A DNA stretch of 64,000 bases from Pseudomonadota bacterium (GTDB lineage: Bacteria; Pseudomonadota; Gammaproteobacteria; Burkholderiales; Rhodocyclaceae). A model generated the notes under the pieces. The model did no database searches. It had not been told where the DNA came from and saw only the letters and a list, made by a program, of their open reading frames with translations. Shown piece by piece: positions 13,741 to 24,665 of the stretch (position 1 is the stretch's first letter; each line of letters begins with the position of its first letter). The stretch lies in the NCBI GenBank assembly GCA_018240785.1, contig JAFEFC010000012.1, positions 102,564 to 166,563 on the forward strand, in the 5' to 3' direction. The translations under genes were made by a program, and so were the position numbers.

Positions 13741-14304
13741 TCACACCGGGCGGTCTCTTCCCTGAATGAATGGCAGGGCACGGAAAATCGCGCTGATGGT
13801 CTTGCCGTCGGTGATCTCCCCCGCATGCACCGCCGCGATCGCCTCGTCGAGCGAAAGCAGATGCACCTCCAGGAATTCGCCGTCATCCCAGGCGTGCCCC
13901 ACGTGCGTGAGGTCCCGCGCCATGAAGATTTCGATACGCTCATCGGAGTAACCGATGCACGGATGCATCACACCCAGATGCGACCAGGCATTCGCTTCAT
14001 ACCCGGTCTCCTCGCGTAGTTCCCGTCGCGCGCAGCGTTCGATCGACTCATCGTGGTCGATCTTGCCTGCCGGCAATTCAAGGAAGGCGCGTCCCAGGGG
14101 ATATCGGAACTGGCGTTCGAAGATCAGCCTGCCGTCGTCCAGGCAGGCGACAATCACGACAGCGCCGGGATGTCGTATGTACTCCCTGTAGCCGATCTTC
14201 CCATCTGGCAGGCGCACGCGATCGCGCCAGACCTTGAGCAGCGCACCGTCGAAAACCGACTCACTGTCAAGTTGCTCCTCGTGCAGGGAATCGCTCGTTG
14301 CCAT
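13741..14304 (-). CDS. nudF: Nudix hydrolase, ADP-ribose pyrophosphatase type
   Basis: Hydrolyses ADP-ribose, or a related nucleoside diphosphate, to AMP and ribose-5-phosphate. The 187 residues contain a complete Nudix box at about 80-102, with Gly, Glu, the REL-EE-G core and metal-binding glutamates. The preceding block RQFRYPLGRAFLELPAG is typical of the NudF/ADP-ribose subgroup. It begins two bases after the DUF2818 stop, at the end of the nuo operon, so it is probably co-transcribed with respiratory complex I. The exact substrate is not proven. Confidence 0.88.
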   Translation of the reverse strand: MATSDSLHEEQLDSESVFDGALLKVWRDRVRLPDGKIGYREYIRHPGAVVIVACLDDGRLIFERQFRYPLGRAFLELPAGKIDHDESIERCARRELREETGYEANAWSHLGVMHPCIGYSDERIEIFMARDLTHVGHAWDDGEFLEVHLLSLDEAIAAVHAGEITDGKTISAIFRALPFIQGRDRPV

Positions 14305-14306
14305 CG

Positions 14307-14642
14307 CTAGCCCTTCACCGCCCGGGGCACAGAAGTTTCATGTCGCCAAAGATAACGGAAAACAAAACCCGGAAAGGAAAATACGATAAAGAGGCTGATC
14401 GTAGTCGCATAGAACTCCCAGCCTTGACGATACACGCCACCGTAGCCGCGATCCTCAAAAAGGAAGGATGCGATGCCCACGAGAAAATAGAGAAGCACCA
14501 GTTCGGCGAGGCGCCAGCCGAAACTCTTGCATCGACCGCCAGGCACGCGCAGGACGAAAAAAACTCGCTCGAACACAAATGGAAGATTCGCGGCGAAAAA
14601 AGCCGCCGCGAGAATCAACCAAGCGCCTGATGAACCAGTCAT
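14307..14642 (-). CDS. DUF2818 membrane protein downstream of nuoN
   Basis: A 111-residue protein with about three hydrophobic segments and a short basic C-terminus. It matches the DUF2818 family, which is found in betaproteobacteria next to nuoN. The longer open frame (to 15014) is a shadow over nuoN. The ATG at 14642 (MTGSSGAWLI) starts 32 bases after the nuoN stop. Its role is unknown; the constant position suggests complex I assembly or stability (inference). Confidence 0.8.
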   Translation of the reverse strand: MTGSSGAWLILAAAFFAANLPFVFERVFFVLRVPGGRCKSFGWRLAELVLLYFLVGIASFLFEDRGYGGVYRQGWEFYATTISLFIVFSFPGFVFRYLWRHETSVPRAVKG

Positions 14643-14674
14643 GAAAGCAACGTGCGCAAGTGCGCTACCGTCGA

Positions 14675-16141
14675 TCAGAGCGACGCGAGAAGCGCGTACG
14701 CACAGAGCGACATGAGCATCTGCGGTGCGACACCGAGCGCCGCAATGGCCAGGCCGTTGGCCGACAGCAGAACCCTCAGTTCCGCAGGCGCGCGAATTTC
14801 GCTCGTGTCCTCCGGCGCATCGAAATACATCACCTTCACCACTCGCAGATAATAGAAGGCACCAATTACGGACATGATCACCGCAACGACCGCCAGCCAG
14901 AAGTAACCGGCCGCCACCACCGCCTGCAGAACCGAGAGCTTGGCGAAGAAACCGATGAAGAACGGAATGCCCGCCATCGAAAACATCACGAACATCATCA
15001 TCAGCGCAAACCACGGGCTGCGCTTGTTCAAGCCCTTGAAGTCGCCGATGTTCTCAGCTTCGAATCCCGCACGCGAGAGCAGGATCACCATACCGAACGA
15101 AGCCAGGCTCATGATCACGTATGACACAGCATAGAACATCGCCGAGCTATACGCGTTGAGGGCGAAGTGGCGATCGCCATCGACCACACCGGCGAGGAGG
15201 CCCAATACCACGAACCCCATGTGCGAGATGCCCGAGTAGGCGAGCATGCGCTTGATGTTCTGTTGGGCGATCGCGGCAAGGTTGCCCAACACGATGGAAG
15301 CGACCGCCAGCAACATGAGCATGGTCTGCCACTGCGCCGCGAGGTCAAAGAGGCCCCAGACCAGGAGCCGCATTGCCATCGCGAACGCAGCAAGCTTGGG
15401 CGCCGTGGCGATCACCAGCGTCACCGCCGTCGGTGCGCCCTGATACACATCCGGCACCCACATGTGGAAGGGAACCACGCCGAGCTTGAATGCGATCCCC
15501 GCCACGAGGAAGACGAGGCCAAACAGCAACACCGTCTGGTTGGCGGCCTGGTTGTACACCGCCTGCGCGATACCAGTGAATTCGAGCGACCCGCTCGCAC
15601 CATAAACCATTGACATGCCGTACAGCAGCAGGCCGGAAGCGAGAGCACCGAGCACGAAATACTTCATCGCCGCTTCCGTCGAGCGTCCGGAGTCTCGGTC
15701 GAAAGCCACCATCGTGTAGAGCGCGAGCGACATCATCTCCAGGCCGATATACATCGGGAGCATGTGGTTGGCGGTCACCATCACCATCATGCCAAGCGTC
15801 ATCAGCAACGCGAGAAGGTAGTACTCTGGCTTGTCGATGTTCCGGTCGGCGAGATACCCCCTGCCATACAAGAGCGCGACGGCCATCGAGAAATAGATGA
15901 CGAGTTTCAGGAACTGGCCCATGAGATCGCTCACGAACAGGTTGCTGAACGTGTAGCTCACCTCCCCTTGCATCGTGAAGATCGTGACGAATGCCGCTGC
16001 GATCAACGTGAGTTGGGTAAGCGCATACCCGAGCCAGCGCACACCACGGGCGAACGTACTCGCCAGCATGATCACGAGCGCCATCACGGCGACGAAAATC
16101 TCGGCCGCTGCGGGGTAGAAGTCGGGGACGACAAAGTTCAT
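14675..16141 (-). CDS. nuoN: NADH-quinone oxidoreductase subunit N
   Basis: One of the three antiporter-like membrane subunits that pump protons in complex I. The 488 residues form about 14 membrane helices. The conserved Glu/Lys residues of the proton channel lie in [13 protein letters not shown] and [25 protein letters not shown]. It is the last core nuo gene, 53 bases after nuoM. Confidence 0.96.
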   Translation of the reverse strand: MNFVVPDFYPAAAEIFVAVMALVIMLASTFARGVRWLGYALTQLTLIAAAFVTIFTMQGEVSYTFSNLFVSDLMGQFLKLVIYFSMAVALLYGRGYLADRNIDKPEYYLLALLMTLGMMVMVTANHMLPMYIGLEMMSLALYTMVAFDRDSGRSTEAAMKYFVLGALASGLLLYGMSMVYGASGSLEFTGIAQAVYNQAANQTVLLFGLVFLVAGIAFKLGVVPFHMWVPDVYQGAPTAVTLVIATAPKLAAFAMAMRLLVWGLFDLAAQWQTMLMLLAVASIVLGNLAAIAQQNIKRMLAYSGISHMGFVVLGLLAGVVDGDRHFALNAYSSAMFYAVSYVIMSLASFGMVILLSRAGFEAENIGDFKGLNKRSPWFALMMMFVMFSMAGIPFFIGFFAKLSVLQAVVAAGYFWLAVVAVIMSVIGAFYYLRVVKVMYFDAPEDTSEIRAPAELRVLLSANGLAIAALGVAPQMLMSLCAYALLASL

Positions 16142-16194
16142 CTTCTGACCAGTCCGTTAATTATCTCGGCTTAGCTCACGTGGTGCCGTGGCAC

Positions 16195-17676
16195 TCAGAG
16201 CTTGCTCACCGCTACATGCCGCAGCAACTCATCCACCGATGCATGCATGACTTCAGTGAAGGGGAAGGGGTAGAGACCCATCGCCAGTACGCACAGCGCG
16301 AGGATGGCAAGGAATGCGAATTCACGCGCGTTGATGTCCTCCAGTTCGGCAACGTGGCTGTTCGCCACCTTACCGAATACGACGCGCTTGTACATCCACA
16401 AGGTATATGCCGCACCGAGGATCAGCGTCACCGCAGCCGCGAAAGCAACCCAGAAATTGAACTTCACCGCGCCCAGCACCACCATGAATTCACCCACGAA
16501 GCCCGAAGTCGCCGGCAAGCCCGAGTTGGCCATCGCGAACAGCATGAAGAAGGCGGCAAACTTCGGCATCGTATGCACCACCCCGCCGTAATCGGCAATC
16601 TGGCGCGAGTGTACGCGGTCATAAAGAACGCCGATGCAAAGGAACATCGCTCCGGAAACAAAACCGTGCGAAATCATCTGCACGAGGGCGCCCTCGATGC
16701 CGAGCTGGTTAAACATGAAGAAGCCCAGCGTGACAAAACCCATGTGCGAGATCGACGAGTATGCCACCAGCTTCTTCATGTCGGTCTGGACCAGCGCCAC
16801 GAAGCCGATATAGATCACGGCGATCAGCGACAACGTGATGACCACCGGGGCCAGTTGGTGCGCTGCATCGGGAACGATGGGAATCGAGAACCGCAGGAAA
16901 CCATAAGCACCAAGCTTCAGAGCAATCGCTGCCAGCACCACGGAACCGCCAGTCGGGGCTTCGACGTGGGCATCTGGCAGCCAAGTATGAACCGGCCACA
17001 TCGGCACCTTGACACCGAATGCAATCAGGAACGCCAGGAAAATCAGGATCTGCGGCTCCATCGGCAACGGCAGTTGATGCCAGTCGAGGATGCTGAAACT
17101 ACCGCCCGATTGCATGAACAGGTACAGCAGCGCGATCAGCATCAGCAGCGAACCGAGCAGCGTATAGAGGAAAAACTTGATCGCTGCGTACACCCGGTTC
17201 TGACCACCCCAGATGCCGATGACAAGGTAGAGCGGAATAAGCGAGGCTTCGAAGAAGACGTAAAACAGCACTCCGTCGAGCGCAGAGAAGATCCCGTTCA
17301 TCAGGCCGGACATGATCAGGAAGGCCGCCATGTACTGCGCCACCCTCTCCTGGATCACCTGCCACCCTGCCATCACCACCATGATCGTGATAAACGCGTT
17401 CAGGAGCAGGAAAAGCACGGAAATGCCGTCCACGCCGAGGTGGTAGTTGATGTTGAACCGCGGAATCCACGACTGCAGTTCCACGAACTGCATTGCACTC
17501 GAACTCGTGTCAAAGCCGGTGTAGAGCGGAATCGTCACGACAAATCCCGCGACCGCCACCGCAAAGGCAAGAATCCGAGCCAGCGGGGCGTTCCGATCGG
17601 AGCCGGTGGCAAGCACCAGCACACCCCCAAGGATCGGCACCCAGATCGCGAGACTGAGGAAAGGAATGTCCGTCAT
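16195..17676 (-). CDS. nuoM: NADH-quinone oxidoreductase subunit M
   Basis: Antiporter-like proton-pumping subunit of complex I, 493 residues with about 14 membrane helices. The channel glutamate lies in YVFFEASLIPLYL, and the lysine/histidine region in FGVKVPMWPVHTWLPDAHVEAPT. The start MTDIPFLSLAIW is usual. It follows nuoL after 79 bases. Confidence 0.96.
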   Translation of the reverse strand: MTDIPFLSLAIWVPILGGVLVLATGSDRNAPLARILAFAVAVAGFVVTIPLYTGFDTSSSAMQFVELQSWIPRFNINYHLGVDGISVLFLLLNAFITIMVVMAGWQVIQERVAQYMAAFLIMSGLMNGIFSALDGVLFYVFFEASLIPLYLVIGIWGGQNRVYAAIKFFLYTLLGSLLMLIALLYLFMQSGGSFSILDWHQLPLPMEPQILIFLAFLIAFGVKVPMWPVHTWLPDAHVEAPTGGSVVLAAIALKLGAYGFLRFSIPIVPDAAHQLAPVVITLSLIAVIYIGFVALVQTDMKKLVAYSSISHMGFVTLGFFMFNQLGIEGALVQMISHGFVSGAMFLCIGVLYDRVHSRQIADYGGVVHTMPKFAAFFMLFAMANSGLPATSGFVGEFMVVLGAVKFNFWVAFAAAVTLILGAAYTLWMYKRVVFGKVANSHVAELEDINAREFAFLAILALCVLAMGLYPFPFTEVMHASVDELLRHVAVSKL

Positions 17677-17755
17677 CGTTGCTATCCGTTGTATGCGCTC
17701 ACTTGAGCGCGTTCCATCTTGTTATCTGATTCGACTCGTGCGCAAAACAGCCTGC

Positions 17756-19771
17756 TCAACCGCGGTTGAACCAGAAGGTGAGCAGCACGAACACGCCAAT
17801 GATCATCACGAACGCATACTGATAGAGATGCCCCGTCTGGACCAGGCGCGAGATCTGCGCCACCCAGCCGACAAGCTTGGCCGTGCCATTCACGGCGACG
17901 CCATCGATGACCCCCTGATCACCGATCTTCCACAATCCACGTCCCAGCAAGCGCGAGCCACCGGCGAAGAAGATCTCGTTGAAGCGATCGAAGTAATACT
18001 TGTTGTCGAGCAGAACATACAACGGCTTGAAAGTGCGCTGGATGGCAGCCGGAATACCCGGCTTCACCATGTAGAAGAACCACGCCAGAGCCACCCCTGA
18101 AATCGCCAACCAGAACGGCGCCGTCTGCAGCCCGTGCAGGGCCATCGCCACGGGCCCATGGAAATGTTCTGCGAGTTCCTTGAGGCCAGCATGGTTCTCA
18201 CCGACGAAGATCACTCCCTTGAACCACTCGCCGAACAACATCGGCTCGATCGTCATGAAACCGATCACCACTGACGGAATCGCGAGAAGAATGAGTGGCA
18301 GCGTCACGACCAGCGGTGACTCGTGCGGCTTCTGGCCCGGCGCGAGGCCGTGATGATGGTCCTCACTCGGCTCCTCGTCATCGTGATCGCCATGATGATC
18401 GTGATGCGCCTTGCCGAAGCGCTCCTCGCCGTGGAAGACGAGGAAATACATGCGGAAGGAATAGAAGGCAGTGATGAAGACCCCGAGCATGACGCAGAAA
18501 AGCGCATAACCGGAGCCGGGAATGTGTGACCCATGCACGGCTTCGATGATCGAATCCTTCGAGTAGAAACCCGAGAAGAACGGAAAGCCGATAAGCGCGA
18601 GCGAGCCGAGCAGTGACGTAATCCACGTGATCGGCATGTATTTGCGCAGGCCGCCCATGTTGCGCATGTCCTGATCATGGTGCATGCCGATGATGACCGA
18701 ACCTGCACCGAGGAAAAGCAGCGCCTTGAAGAACGCGTGGGTCATCAAGTGGAACACCGCCGCCGAGTAAGCCGAGACGCCGAGTGCGACCGTCATGTAG
18801 CCGAGCTGCGACAGTGTTGAATACGCTACGACACGCTTGATGTCGTTCTGCACGATGCCCAGGAAACCCATGAAGAGCGCGGTTGTCGCACCGATCACCA
18901 ACACGAACGACAGCGCGGTATCGGACAGCTCGAAAAGCGGGGACATCCGCGCCACCATGAAGATGCCGGCCGTCACCATCGTCGCGGCGTGAATCAGTGC
19001 CGAGATCGGGGTCGGACCCTCCATCGAATCCGGCAGCCAGACATGCAACGGCACCTGCGCAGACTTGCCCATCGCGCCGATGAAGAGGCAGATGCAGATC
19101 GCGGTGATGAGGGGCCACCCGGTCACCGCCATCTCCTGCGAGGCGAGCTCACCTGCCTTGGCAAAGACTTCAGCGTAATTCAGCGAACCCGCATACGCAG
19201 CAACGAGGCCGATACCGAGCAGGAACCCAAAGTCGCCCACCCGATTGACCAGGAACGCCTTGAGGTTCGCGTAAATCGCTGTAGGCCGTTCGTACCAGAA
19301 GCCGATCAGGAGATAGGACACCAGACCCACCGCTTCCCAGCCGAAGAACAACTGCAGGAAGTTGTTCGACATCACCAGCATCAGCATCGAGAAGGTGAAC
19401 AGTGAGATGTAGCTGAAGAAGCGCTGATAGCCTGGATCTTCCGACATATACCCGATCGTGTAGATGTGCACCATCAGGGACACGAATGTCACGACGAGCA
19501 TCATCATCACTGTCAGCGAGTCAATCAGGAAACCGACCTCGAACTTGATCCCTCCGGCCATCATCCAGGTGTAAATGGTCCCGTTGAAGGTGTTGCCGGC
19601 CTGCACGTCCCTGAAAACGAAGACCGAGGCGACGAACGCCACGGCGACGCCAAGGATGGTCGCGACGTGCGCCCCTGCGCGACCGATCGCCTTGCCGAAG
19701 AGACCAGCGAGGAGCGCACCCGCCAGTGGCGCCAGGGGCACGAGGAGATAGAGCTTCTGCATTTCCGTCAT
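17756..19771 (-). CDS. nuoL: NADH-quinone oxidoreductase subunit L
   Basis: Most distal proton-pumping subunit of complex I; its C-terminal lateral helix clamps NuoM and NuoN. The 671 residues include the channel glutamate in FFGWEAVGLVSYLLIGFW and KSAQVPLHVWLPDSMEGPTPISALIHAATMV-type helices 7-8. Near residues 450-480 an extramembrane loop is strikingly rich in His, Asp and Glu (AHHDHHGDHDDEEPSEDHHH). The start is 12 bases after nuoK. Confidence 0.96.
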   Translation of the reverse strand: MTEMQKLYLLVPLAPLAGALLAGLFGKAIGRAGAHVATILGVAVAFVASVFVFRDVQAGNTFNGTIYTWMMAGGIKFEVGFLIDSLTVMMMLVVTFVSLMVHIYTIGYMSEDPGYQRFFSYISLFTFSMLMLVMSNNFLQLFFGWEAVGLVSYLLIGFWYERPTAIYANLKAFLVNRVGDFGFLLGIGLVAAYAGSLNYAEVFAKAGELASQEMAVTGWPLITAICICLFIGAMGKSAQVPLHVWLPDSMEGPTPISALIHAATMVTAGIFMVARMSPLFELSDTALSFVLVIGATTALFMGFLGIVQNDIKRVVAYSTLSQLGYMTVALGVSAYSAAVFHLMTHAFFKALLFLGAGSVIIGMHHDQDMRNMGGLRKYMPITWITSLLGSLALIGFPFFSGFYSKDSIIEAVHGSHIPGSGYALFCVMLGVFITAFYSFRMYFLVFHGEERFGKAHHDHHGDHDDEEPSEDHHHGLAPGQKPHESPLVVTLPLILLAIPSVVIGFMTIEPMLFGEWFKGVIFVGENHAGLKELAEHFHGPVAMALHGLQTAPFWLAISGVALAWFFYMVKPGIPAAIQRTFKPLYVLLDNKYYFDRFNEIFFAGGSRLLGRGLWKIGDQGVIDGVAVNGTAKLVGWVAQISRLVQTGHLYQYAFVMIIGVFVLLTFWFNRG

Positions 19772-19783
19772 CGCGACGCTTCC

Positions 19784-20089
19784 TTAACCCTTGAGGCTGT
19801 CCAGGTCATCCACATGGATGGTCCGCATGTTGCGGAACATGACGATCAAGATCGCCAGGCCGATCGCCGACTCGGCCGCCGCCACCGTGAGAATGAAGAA
19901 AACAAACACCTGTCCGGCGATGTCGCCGAGATAGTGCGAGAACGCAATGAAGTTCAGATTGACCGCGAGCAGCATCAGCTCGATGGCCATCAACAGCACG
20001 ATAAGGTTCTTCCGGTTAAGGAAGATCCCGACCACGCTGATCGCGAACAGGATCGCGCCCAGAATGAGGTAATGGGAAAGCGCAAGCAT
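19784..20089 (-). CDS. nuoK: NADH-quinone oxidoreductase subunit K
   Basis: Small membrane subunit of complex I, 101 residues with three helices. The two conserved membrane glutamates lie in [14 protein letters not shown] and [11 protein letters not shown]; in this family they relay protons between NuoH/J and NuoN. The start [11 protein letters not shown] is typical. Confidence 0.96.
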   Translation of the reverse strand: MLALSHYLILGAILFAISVVGIFLNRKNLIVLLMAIELMLLAVNLNFIAFSHYLGDIAGQVFVFFILTVAAAESAIGLAILIVMFRNMRTIHVDDLDSLKG

Positions 20090-20147
20090 CTATGACTCCC
20101 TCGTCGCGCCGGCAAGTCCCCGACGCGGTTCTTGTTCGCGTATCGTC

Positions 20148-20750
20148 TTATTCTTTCTCGGCCGCCATCTTGACCAACTCGACGCGACCCTCCCGCCTGA
20201 CGGCGACCTGCTCGGCCGGGTCGATGTACTTCACACCCCTGCGCTTCCGCAACGTCAAGGCAACCGCCGCCACCATCGCCACGAGCAGAACCAGCGAAGC
20301 CAGTTCAAAGGGATAGACGTAGTCCGTATATAGGACACGCCCGAGTTCACGCGTGTTGCTGAAACCTGCCTGCGCTGCAGGCGGCGCCGGCATGGCATCC
20401 AGTCCGAAATAGCGTCCGCCAAGCACCATCACCATCTCGATCAGCATCAACACGCCGACCAGCGCGCCCACCGGCAGGTAGCTCCAGAAACCCTCGCGTA
20501 TCCGATCGAGATTGATGTCGAGCATCATCACGACGAAGAGGAAGAGCACCATCACCGCGCCCACGTAGACCATCACCAACGTGATGGCCAGGAATTCCGC
20601 CTGCAGGAGCAGCCAGATGCCGCCCGCGTTGAAGAACGTCAGCACCAGGAACAACGCGGCATGCACCGGGTTGCGCACCGTGATGACCCTCAGTGCCGCA
20701 ACCACCATGATTACGGCAAGAAAGTAGAAGACGAAGGTCTTGAAATCCAT
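20148..20750 (-). CDS. nuoJ: NADH-quinone oxidoreductase subunit J
   Basis: Membrane subunit of complex I, 200 residues with five predicted helices. Helix 3 contains the conserved block VMVYVGAVMVLFLFVVMML, which switches conformation during coupling. The cytoplasmic tail is charged (KRRGVKYIDPAEQV). Confidence 0.95.
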   Translation of the reverse strand: MDFKTFVFYFLAVIMVVAALRVITVRNPVHAALFLVLTFFNAGGIWLLLQAEFLAITLVMVYVGAVMVLFLFVVMMLDINLDRIREGFWSYLPVGALVGVLMLIEMVMVLGGRYFGLDAMPAPPAAQAGFSNTRELGRVLYTDYVYPFELASLVLLVAMVAAVALTLRKRRGVKYIDPAEQVAVRREGRVELVKMAAEKE

Positions 20751-20783
20751 GTTGGTGACTCGCAGCGCCGAAGCGCTCTCCGT

Positions 20784-21275
20784 TTAACGGTACTTGGCGT
20801 CCTGCTCGCGGTCTGCAGCGATCTGCGCTTCATGGCGGTCACCGACAGCAAGCAGCATCTGCTTCGTGTAGTACAGATCGCCACGTTCCTCGCCGTGGTA
20901 CTCGAACACACGAGTCTCCACGATTGCATCGACCGGGCACGCTTCCTCACAAAAACCGCAGAAGATGCATTTCGTCAAATCGATGTCATAGCGGCTGGTA
21001 CGCCGCGAACCGTCGTCTCGCTGCTCCGATTCGATCGTGATCGCCATGGCGGGACAGATCGCTTCACAAAGCTTGCACGCGATGCAGCGTTCTTCCCCGT
21101 TGGGATATCGCCGAAGCGCGTGCAGGCCACGGAACCGGTTGCTCTGCGGCGTCTTTTCCTCGGGAAACTGGACGGTGATCTTGCGCTGGAAGAAATGCCT
21201 ACCCGTCAGCGCCATCCCCTTCACGAGTTCCTTGAGGAACAGGCTACCGATCAAATCCTTGCCACCCATGCTCAA
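20784..21275 (-). CDS. nuoI: NADH-quinone oxidoreductase subunit I (ferredoxin-like)
   Basis: Peripheral-arm subunit that carries clusters N6a and N6b between NuoG and NuoB. The 163 residues contain two 4Fe-4S motifs, [12 protein letters not shown] and [12 protein letters not shown]. The N-terminal [18 protein letters not shown] helix docks it on the membrane arm. It lies 4 bases after nuoH. Confidence 0.97.
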   Translation of the reverse strand: MSMGGKDLIGSLFLKELVKGMALTGRHFFQRKITVQFPEEKTPQSNRFRGLHALRRYPNGEERCIACKLCEAICPAMAITIESEQRDDGSRRTSRYDIDLTKCIFCGFCEEACPVDAIVETRVFEYHGEERGDLYYTKQMLLAVGDRHEAQIAADREQDAKYR

Positions 21276-21279
21276 ATCC

Positions 21280-22329
21280 TCACTTCCAGATCGAAAGCGG
21301 CGACATCATCCACACTGCAACCACGAACACCCAGATCAGGGTGACGGGAATGAACACCTTCCAGCCGAGGCGCATGATCTGGTCGTAGCGGAAGCGGGGG
21401 AAGGTGGCGCGCGCCCAGAGGAACACGAACAATATCAGCGCGGTCTTGAGCGCCAGCCAGTGAAAGCCATCAGGCAGGAAACCGAACGGAGACAACCACC
21501 CCCCGAGGAACAGCACGGAGGTGAGGATGGAGACCAGGATCATGTTCGCGTATTCGGCGAGGAAGAACAGCGCGAAGGTCATGCCCGAATATTCGACCAT
21601 GTGGCCCGCAACCACCTCGGCTTCGCCTTCCACCACGTCGAACGGGGCACGGTTCGTCTCTGCGATGCCCGAGATCAGATAGACGACGAACATCGGCAAC
21701 AGCGGCAACCAGTTCCACGACAAGAACGACAGCCCCATCTCATGGAAACGTCCCTGCCCTTGCGAATGTACGATGTCAGTCAGGTTGAGACTGGCCGAAA
21801 TCAGCAGCACGCAAATCAGGGCGAAACCCATCGAGACTTCGTACGACACCATTTGCGCAGCCGCCCGCATGGACCCAAGGAACGGATACTTCGAGTTCGA
21901 TGCCCAGCCGGCGATGATCACGCCGTACACCTCCATCGAGGTGATCGCCAGTAGCAACAACAGACCGGCATTCACGTTTGCGAGCACCAAGCCTTCGCTG
22001 AACGGGACCACCGACCAAGCCGCCAACGCAGGGGCGATAGCGAGAATCGGGCCGAGGATGAACAAACCCTTGTTCGATCCGCTCGGAACGATGATTTCCT
22101 TCAGCAGCAGTTTCACGCCGTCTGCAATTGGCTGAAGCAAACCCTTCGGACCCACGCGATTGGGGCCGATACGAACCTGCATGTAACCGATCACCTTGCG
22201 CTCAGCGAGCGTGAGATAAGCCACCGTGACCATCAGCGGGGCGACGATCGCAACGATCTTGATCAGCGTCCATACGGCTGGCCAGGACGGGCCGAAGAGG
22301 TCGGCCACCGGTTGCAGCATTGCTTGCAT
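21280..22329 (-). CDS. nuoH: NADH-quinone oxidoreductase subunit H
   Basis: Membrane subunit that forms much of the quinone chamber, 349 residues with about eight helices. Recognisable blocks are [20 protein letters not shown] and [20 protein letters not shown], the latter in the cytoplasmic loop next to the quinone site. The ATG overlaps the nuoG stop by one base. Confidence 0.97.
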   Translation of the reverse strand: MQAMLQPVADLFGPSWPAVWTLIKIVAIVAPLMVTVAYLTLAERKVIGYMQVRIGPNRVGPKGLLQPIADGVKLLLKEIIVPSGSNKGLFILGPILAIAPALAAWSVVPFSEGLVLANVNAGLLLLLAITSMEVYGVIIAGWASNSKYPFLGSMRAAAQMVSYEVSMGFALICVLLISASLNLTDIVHSQGQGRFHEMGLSFLSWNWLPLLPMFVVYLISGIAETNRAPFDVVEGEAEVVAGHMVEYSGMTFALFFLAEYANMILVSILTSVLFLGGWLSPFGFLPDGFHWLALKTALILFVFLWARATFPRFRYDQIMRLGWKVFIPVTLIWVFVVAVWMMSPLSIWK

Positions 22330-24665
22330 CAGACACGCTCCACGGAGAGTATGCCGCTCAGCGGCCCGAGTGCCGCCGTCGCGGCATGTGCCGCAGCGAT
22401 TCGGACACAGCCCGGCGCCACGCCTTCGTCAGCCACCGCGACGATCTCGATCTGCCCCGCTCCCTTGACGCGAACCCGCTCGCCGGACGACACGCCCACG
22501 CTCGCCAGCGTCGCGCTCGCCATCCGCGCAACCGGCGCGCCAGCGTCGCGGGTCTTCTGCAACGCGGGTGCACGGCGCACCAGAGGATCGGCGAAATAGA
22601 TGGGCACGTCTGCGACCCGTTCCAAACCGTTCGAATCCGCCTTGATTCCAGGTGCTGCGGGAAGATCAAGACCATTGTCTAGACGCTCACCACACCCGGA
22701 ACCCAGTACTTCCGCACGCACCGACTCGGAATCGGCCTGGTCGAATCCATCGGCCTGCAGGAGGTTACCGAGCACACGCAGCACCTTCCACGCAGGGCGG
22801 GTCTCGCCCAGGGGACGGGCGACAGCGTTGAAACTCTGCACTCGTCCCTCGCCGCTCACGAACGTCCCGGATGTCTCGCTGAACGGCGCAATCGGCAACA
22901 TGACGTCTGCCACCTCGCGCAGCGAAGGGGAATTGAACGCAGACATGGCGACGACCAACTGCGCGGCCCCCAGAGCATTCATCGCAGCCACGACATTGGA
23001 GTGGTCGAGATCCGGCTCAAGCCCGAGCAAGACGTAAGCCTTGCGCGGTTGCTCAACCATCGTGCGCGAATTCAGTCCTCGAGGTCCCGGAACGGCGCCT
23101 GCAAGGTAGCCGCCCACGCTGTTGGCAGCCTCTCCGATCGTCCCGCCCGTACCGCCACTAAGGCGGGCAATCTCCAGAGCGAGCAGTTCAAGCTGGGCAG
23201 ACTGTTCATGCTGTGACGCGAGGTTGCCAAGCCAGACCGCAACCTTGGCCCCACTCGCGAGACTCCTCGCAATGGCAGCGGCTTCGTCCGACGCCGCGCT
23301 CGGCAGCAAGGGACGCACGTTGCCCGACGCTTCGAGGCCCTTCTCGCGCGTCAGCGCGAATACGATCTGCGCAAGCATCGGCACCATTTGGGACGGCGAG
23401 ACCAGCGCACGGTTTGCAACCGGAATCAACCATTCCTCGGCGTTCGGTCCGACTGCGCTAACCTTCAGACCGCGCTTGGCGGCCTGGCGAACGCGCTGGG
23501 CGAGCAGCGGTGCATCCTTACGCAGGAAACTACCCACGACCAGCAGCCGCTCAAGTTCGCTTACCGCCGCAACGGGCATCCCCAACCAGGGCGCCCCTCG
23601 GCGCGCGCCATCCGCACTGAAGTCGGCCTGACGCAGGCGGAAGTCCACATTGTCTGAACCCAGCGCCCGAACCAGCTTCTGAAGCAGGTACAGTTCCTCG
23701 ACCGTCGAATGCGGGGAGGCGAGCGCTCCGAGTTCCGAAGGGCCGAAATCACGCACGACGTCGCGCAAGCCGGTGGCGACGAACTCGAGCGCACGCTGCC
23801 AATCAACAGGCTTCCACTCGCCGCCTTGCTTCACCATCGGCTGCGTGAGCCGATCTTCACCGTTCAACGCCTCGTAAGAGAAGCGATCCTTGTCGGATAG
23901 CCAGCACTCATTGACGTCCTCGTTCTCCAGCGGGAGCACGCGCTTGACGACGTCATGCTTCGTCTGGACGATGAGGTTGGAGCCCAGCGAATCGTGCGGG
24001 CTGATGGATTTGCGCCGAGACAGCTCCCACGTGCGCGCGGCGAAGCGAAAAGGCTTTGACGTCAGCGCACCAACGGGGCACAGGTCGATGATGTTCCCGG
24101 AGAGCTCCGAATCGACCGTCTTCTCGATGAACGGCATGATCTCCGCATGCTCGCCGCGGAAAGCCTGTCCCAGTTCCATCTCGCCAGCGATCTCTGCAGT
24201 GAAACGCACACAGCGCGTGCAGTTGATGCAGCGCGTCATGTCGGTCGACACCAGCGAGCCGAGGTTCTTGTTGAAAACGACGCGCTTCTCCTCTTGATAC
24301 CTCGATGCAGTTGCGCCGTAACCCACTGCGAGATCCTGCAACTGGCATTCGCCCCCCTGATCGCAGATGGGGCAATCCAGGGGATGGTTGATCAGGAGGA
24401 ACTCCATCACACCCTTCTGTGCCTTCACCGCCTGTTCGGAATGCGTCCACACCTTCATTCCGTTGGTCACCGGCGTGGCGCAGGCTGGAAGCGGCTTGGG
24501 CGCCTTCTCCACCTGCACCAGGCACATGCGGCAATTGGCCGCGATGGACAGCTTCTTGTGGTAGCAGAAGTGGGGAATGTACGCACCTGCAGCCGACGCA
24601 GCATCCATGACGGTACTGCCGTCCCGGACCTGGACCTGCTTGCCGTCGATTTCGATCTCTAGCAT
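22329..24665 (-). CDS. nuoG: NADH-quinone oxidoreductase subunit G
   Basis: Iron-sulphur subunit of the peripheral arm, 778 residues. The N-terminus has the 2Fe-2S ligands (Cys in HFCYHKK, then NCRMC and a later Cys). The His/Cys 4Fe-4S ligands follow in [18 protein letters not shown], then [10 protein letters not shown]. The large molybdopterin-oxidoreductase-like domain after residue 220 is catalytically inert in complex I. The frame reaches 19 residues further upstream, but [13 protein letters not shown] is the family start. It overlaps the nuoF stop by 7 bases. Confidence 0.95.
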   Translation of the reverse strand: MLEIEIDGKQVQVRDGSTVMDAASAAGAYIPHFCYHKKLSIAANCRMCLVQVEKAPKPLPACATPVTNGMKVWTHSEQAVKAQKGVMEFLLINHPLDCPICDQGGECQLQDLAVGYGATASRYQEEKRVVFNKNLGSLVSTDMTRCINCTRCVRFTAEIAGEMELGQAFRGEHAEIMPFIEKTVDSELSGNIIDLCPVGALTSKPFRFAARTWELSRRKSISPHDSLGSNLIVQTKHDVVKRVLPLENEDVNECWLSDKDRFSYEALNGEDRLTQPMVKQGGEWKPVDWQRALEFVATGLRDVVRDFGPSELGALASPHSTVEELYLLQKLVRALGSDNVDFRLRQADFSADGARRGAPWLGMPVAAVSELERLLVVGSFLRKDAPLLAQRVRQAAKRGLKVSAVGPNAEEWLIPVANRALVSPSQMVPMLAQIVFALTREKGLEASGNVRPLLPSAASDEAAAIARSLASGAKVAVWLGNLASQHEQSAQLELLALEIARLSGGTGGTIGEAANSVGGYLAGAVPGPRGLNSRTMVEQPRKAYVLLGLEPDLDHSNVVAAMNALGAAQLVVAMSAFNSPSLREVADVMLPIAPFSETSGTFVSGEGRVQSFNAVARPLGETRPAWKVLRVLGNLLQADGFDQADSESVRAEVLGSGCGERLDNGLDLPAAPGIKADSNGLERVADVPIYFADPLVRRAPALQKTRDAGAPVARMASATLASVGVSSGERVRVKGAGQIEIVAVADEGVAPGCVRIAAAHAATAALGPLSGILSVERV

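Noticed and set aside
16180-17706. 508-codon open frame opposite nuoM
   Set aside because: Very His/Gln/Arg-rich, which is the expected complement of membrane-protein codons. nuoM is certain.
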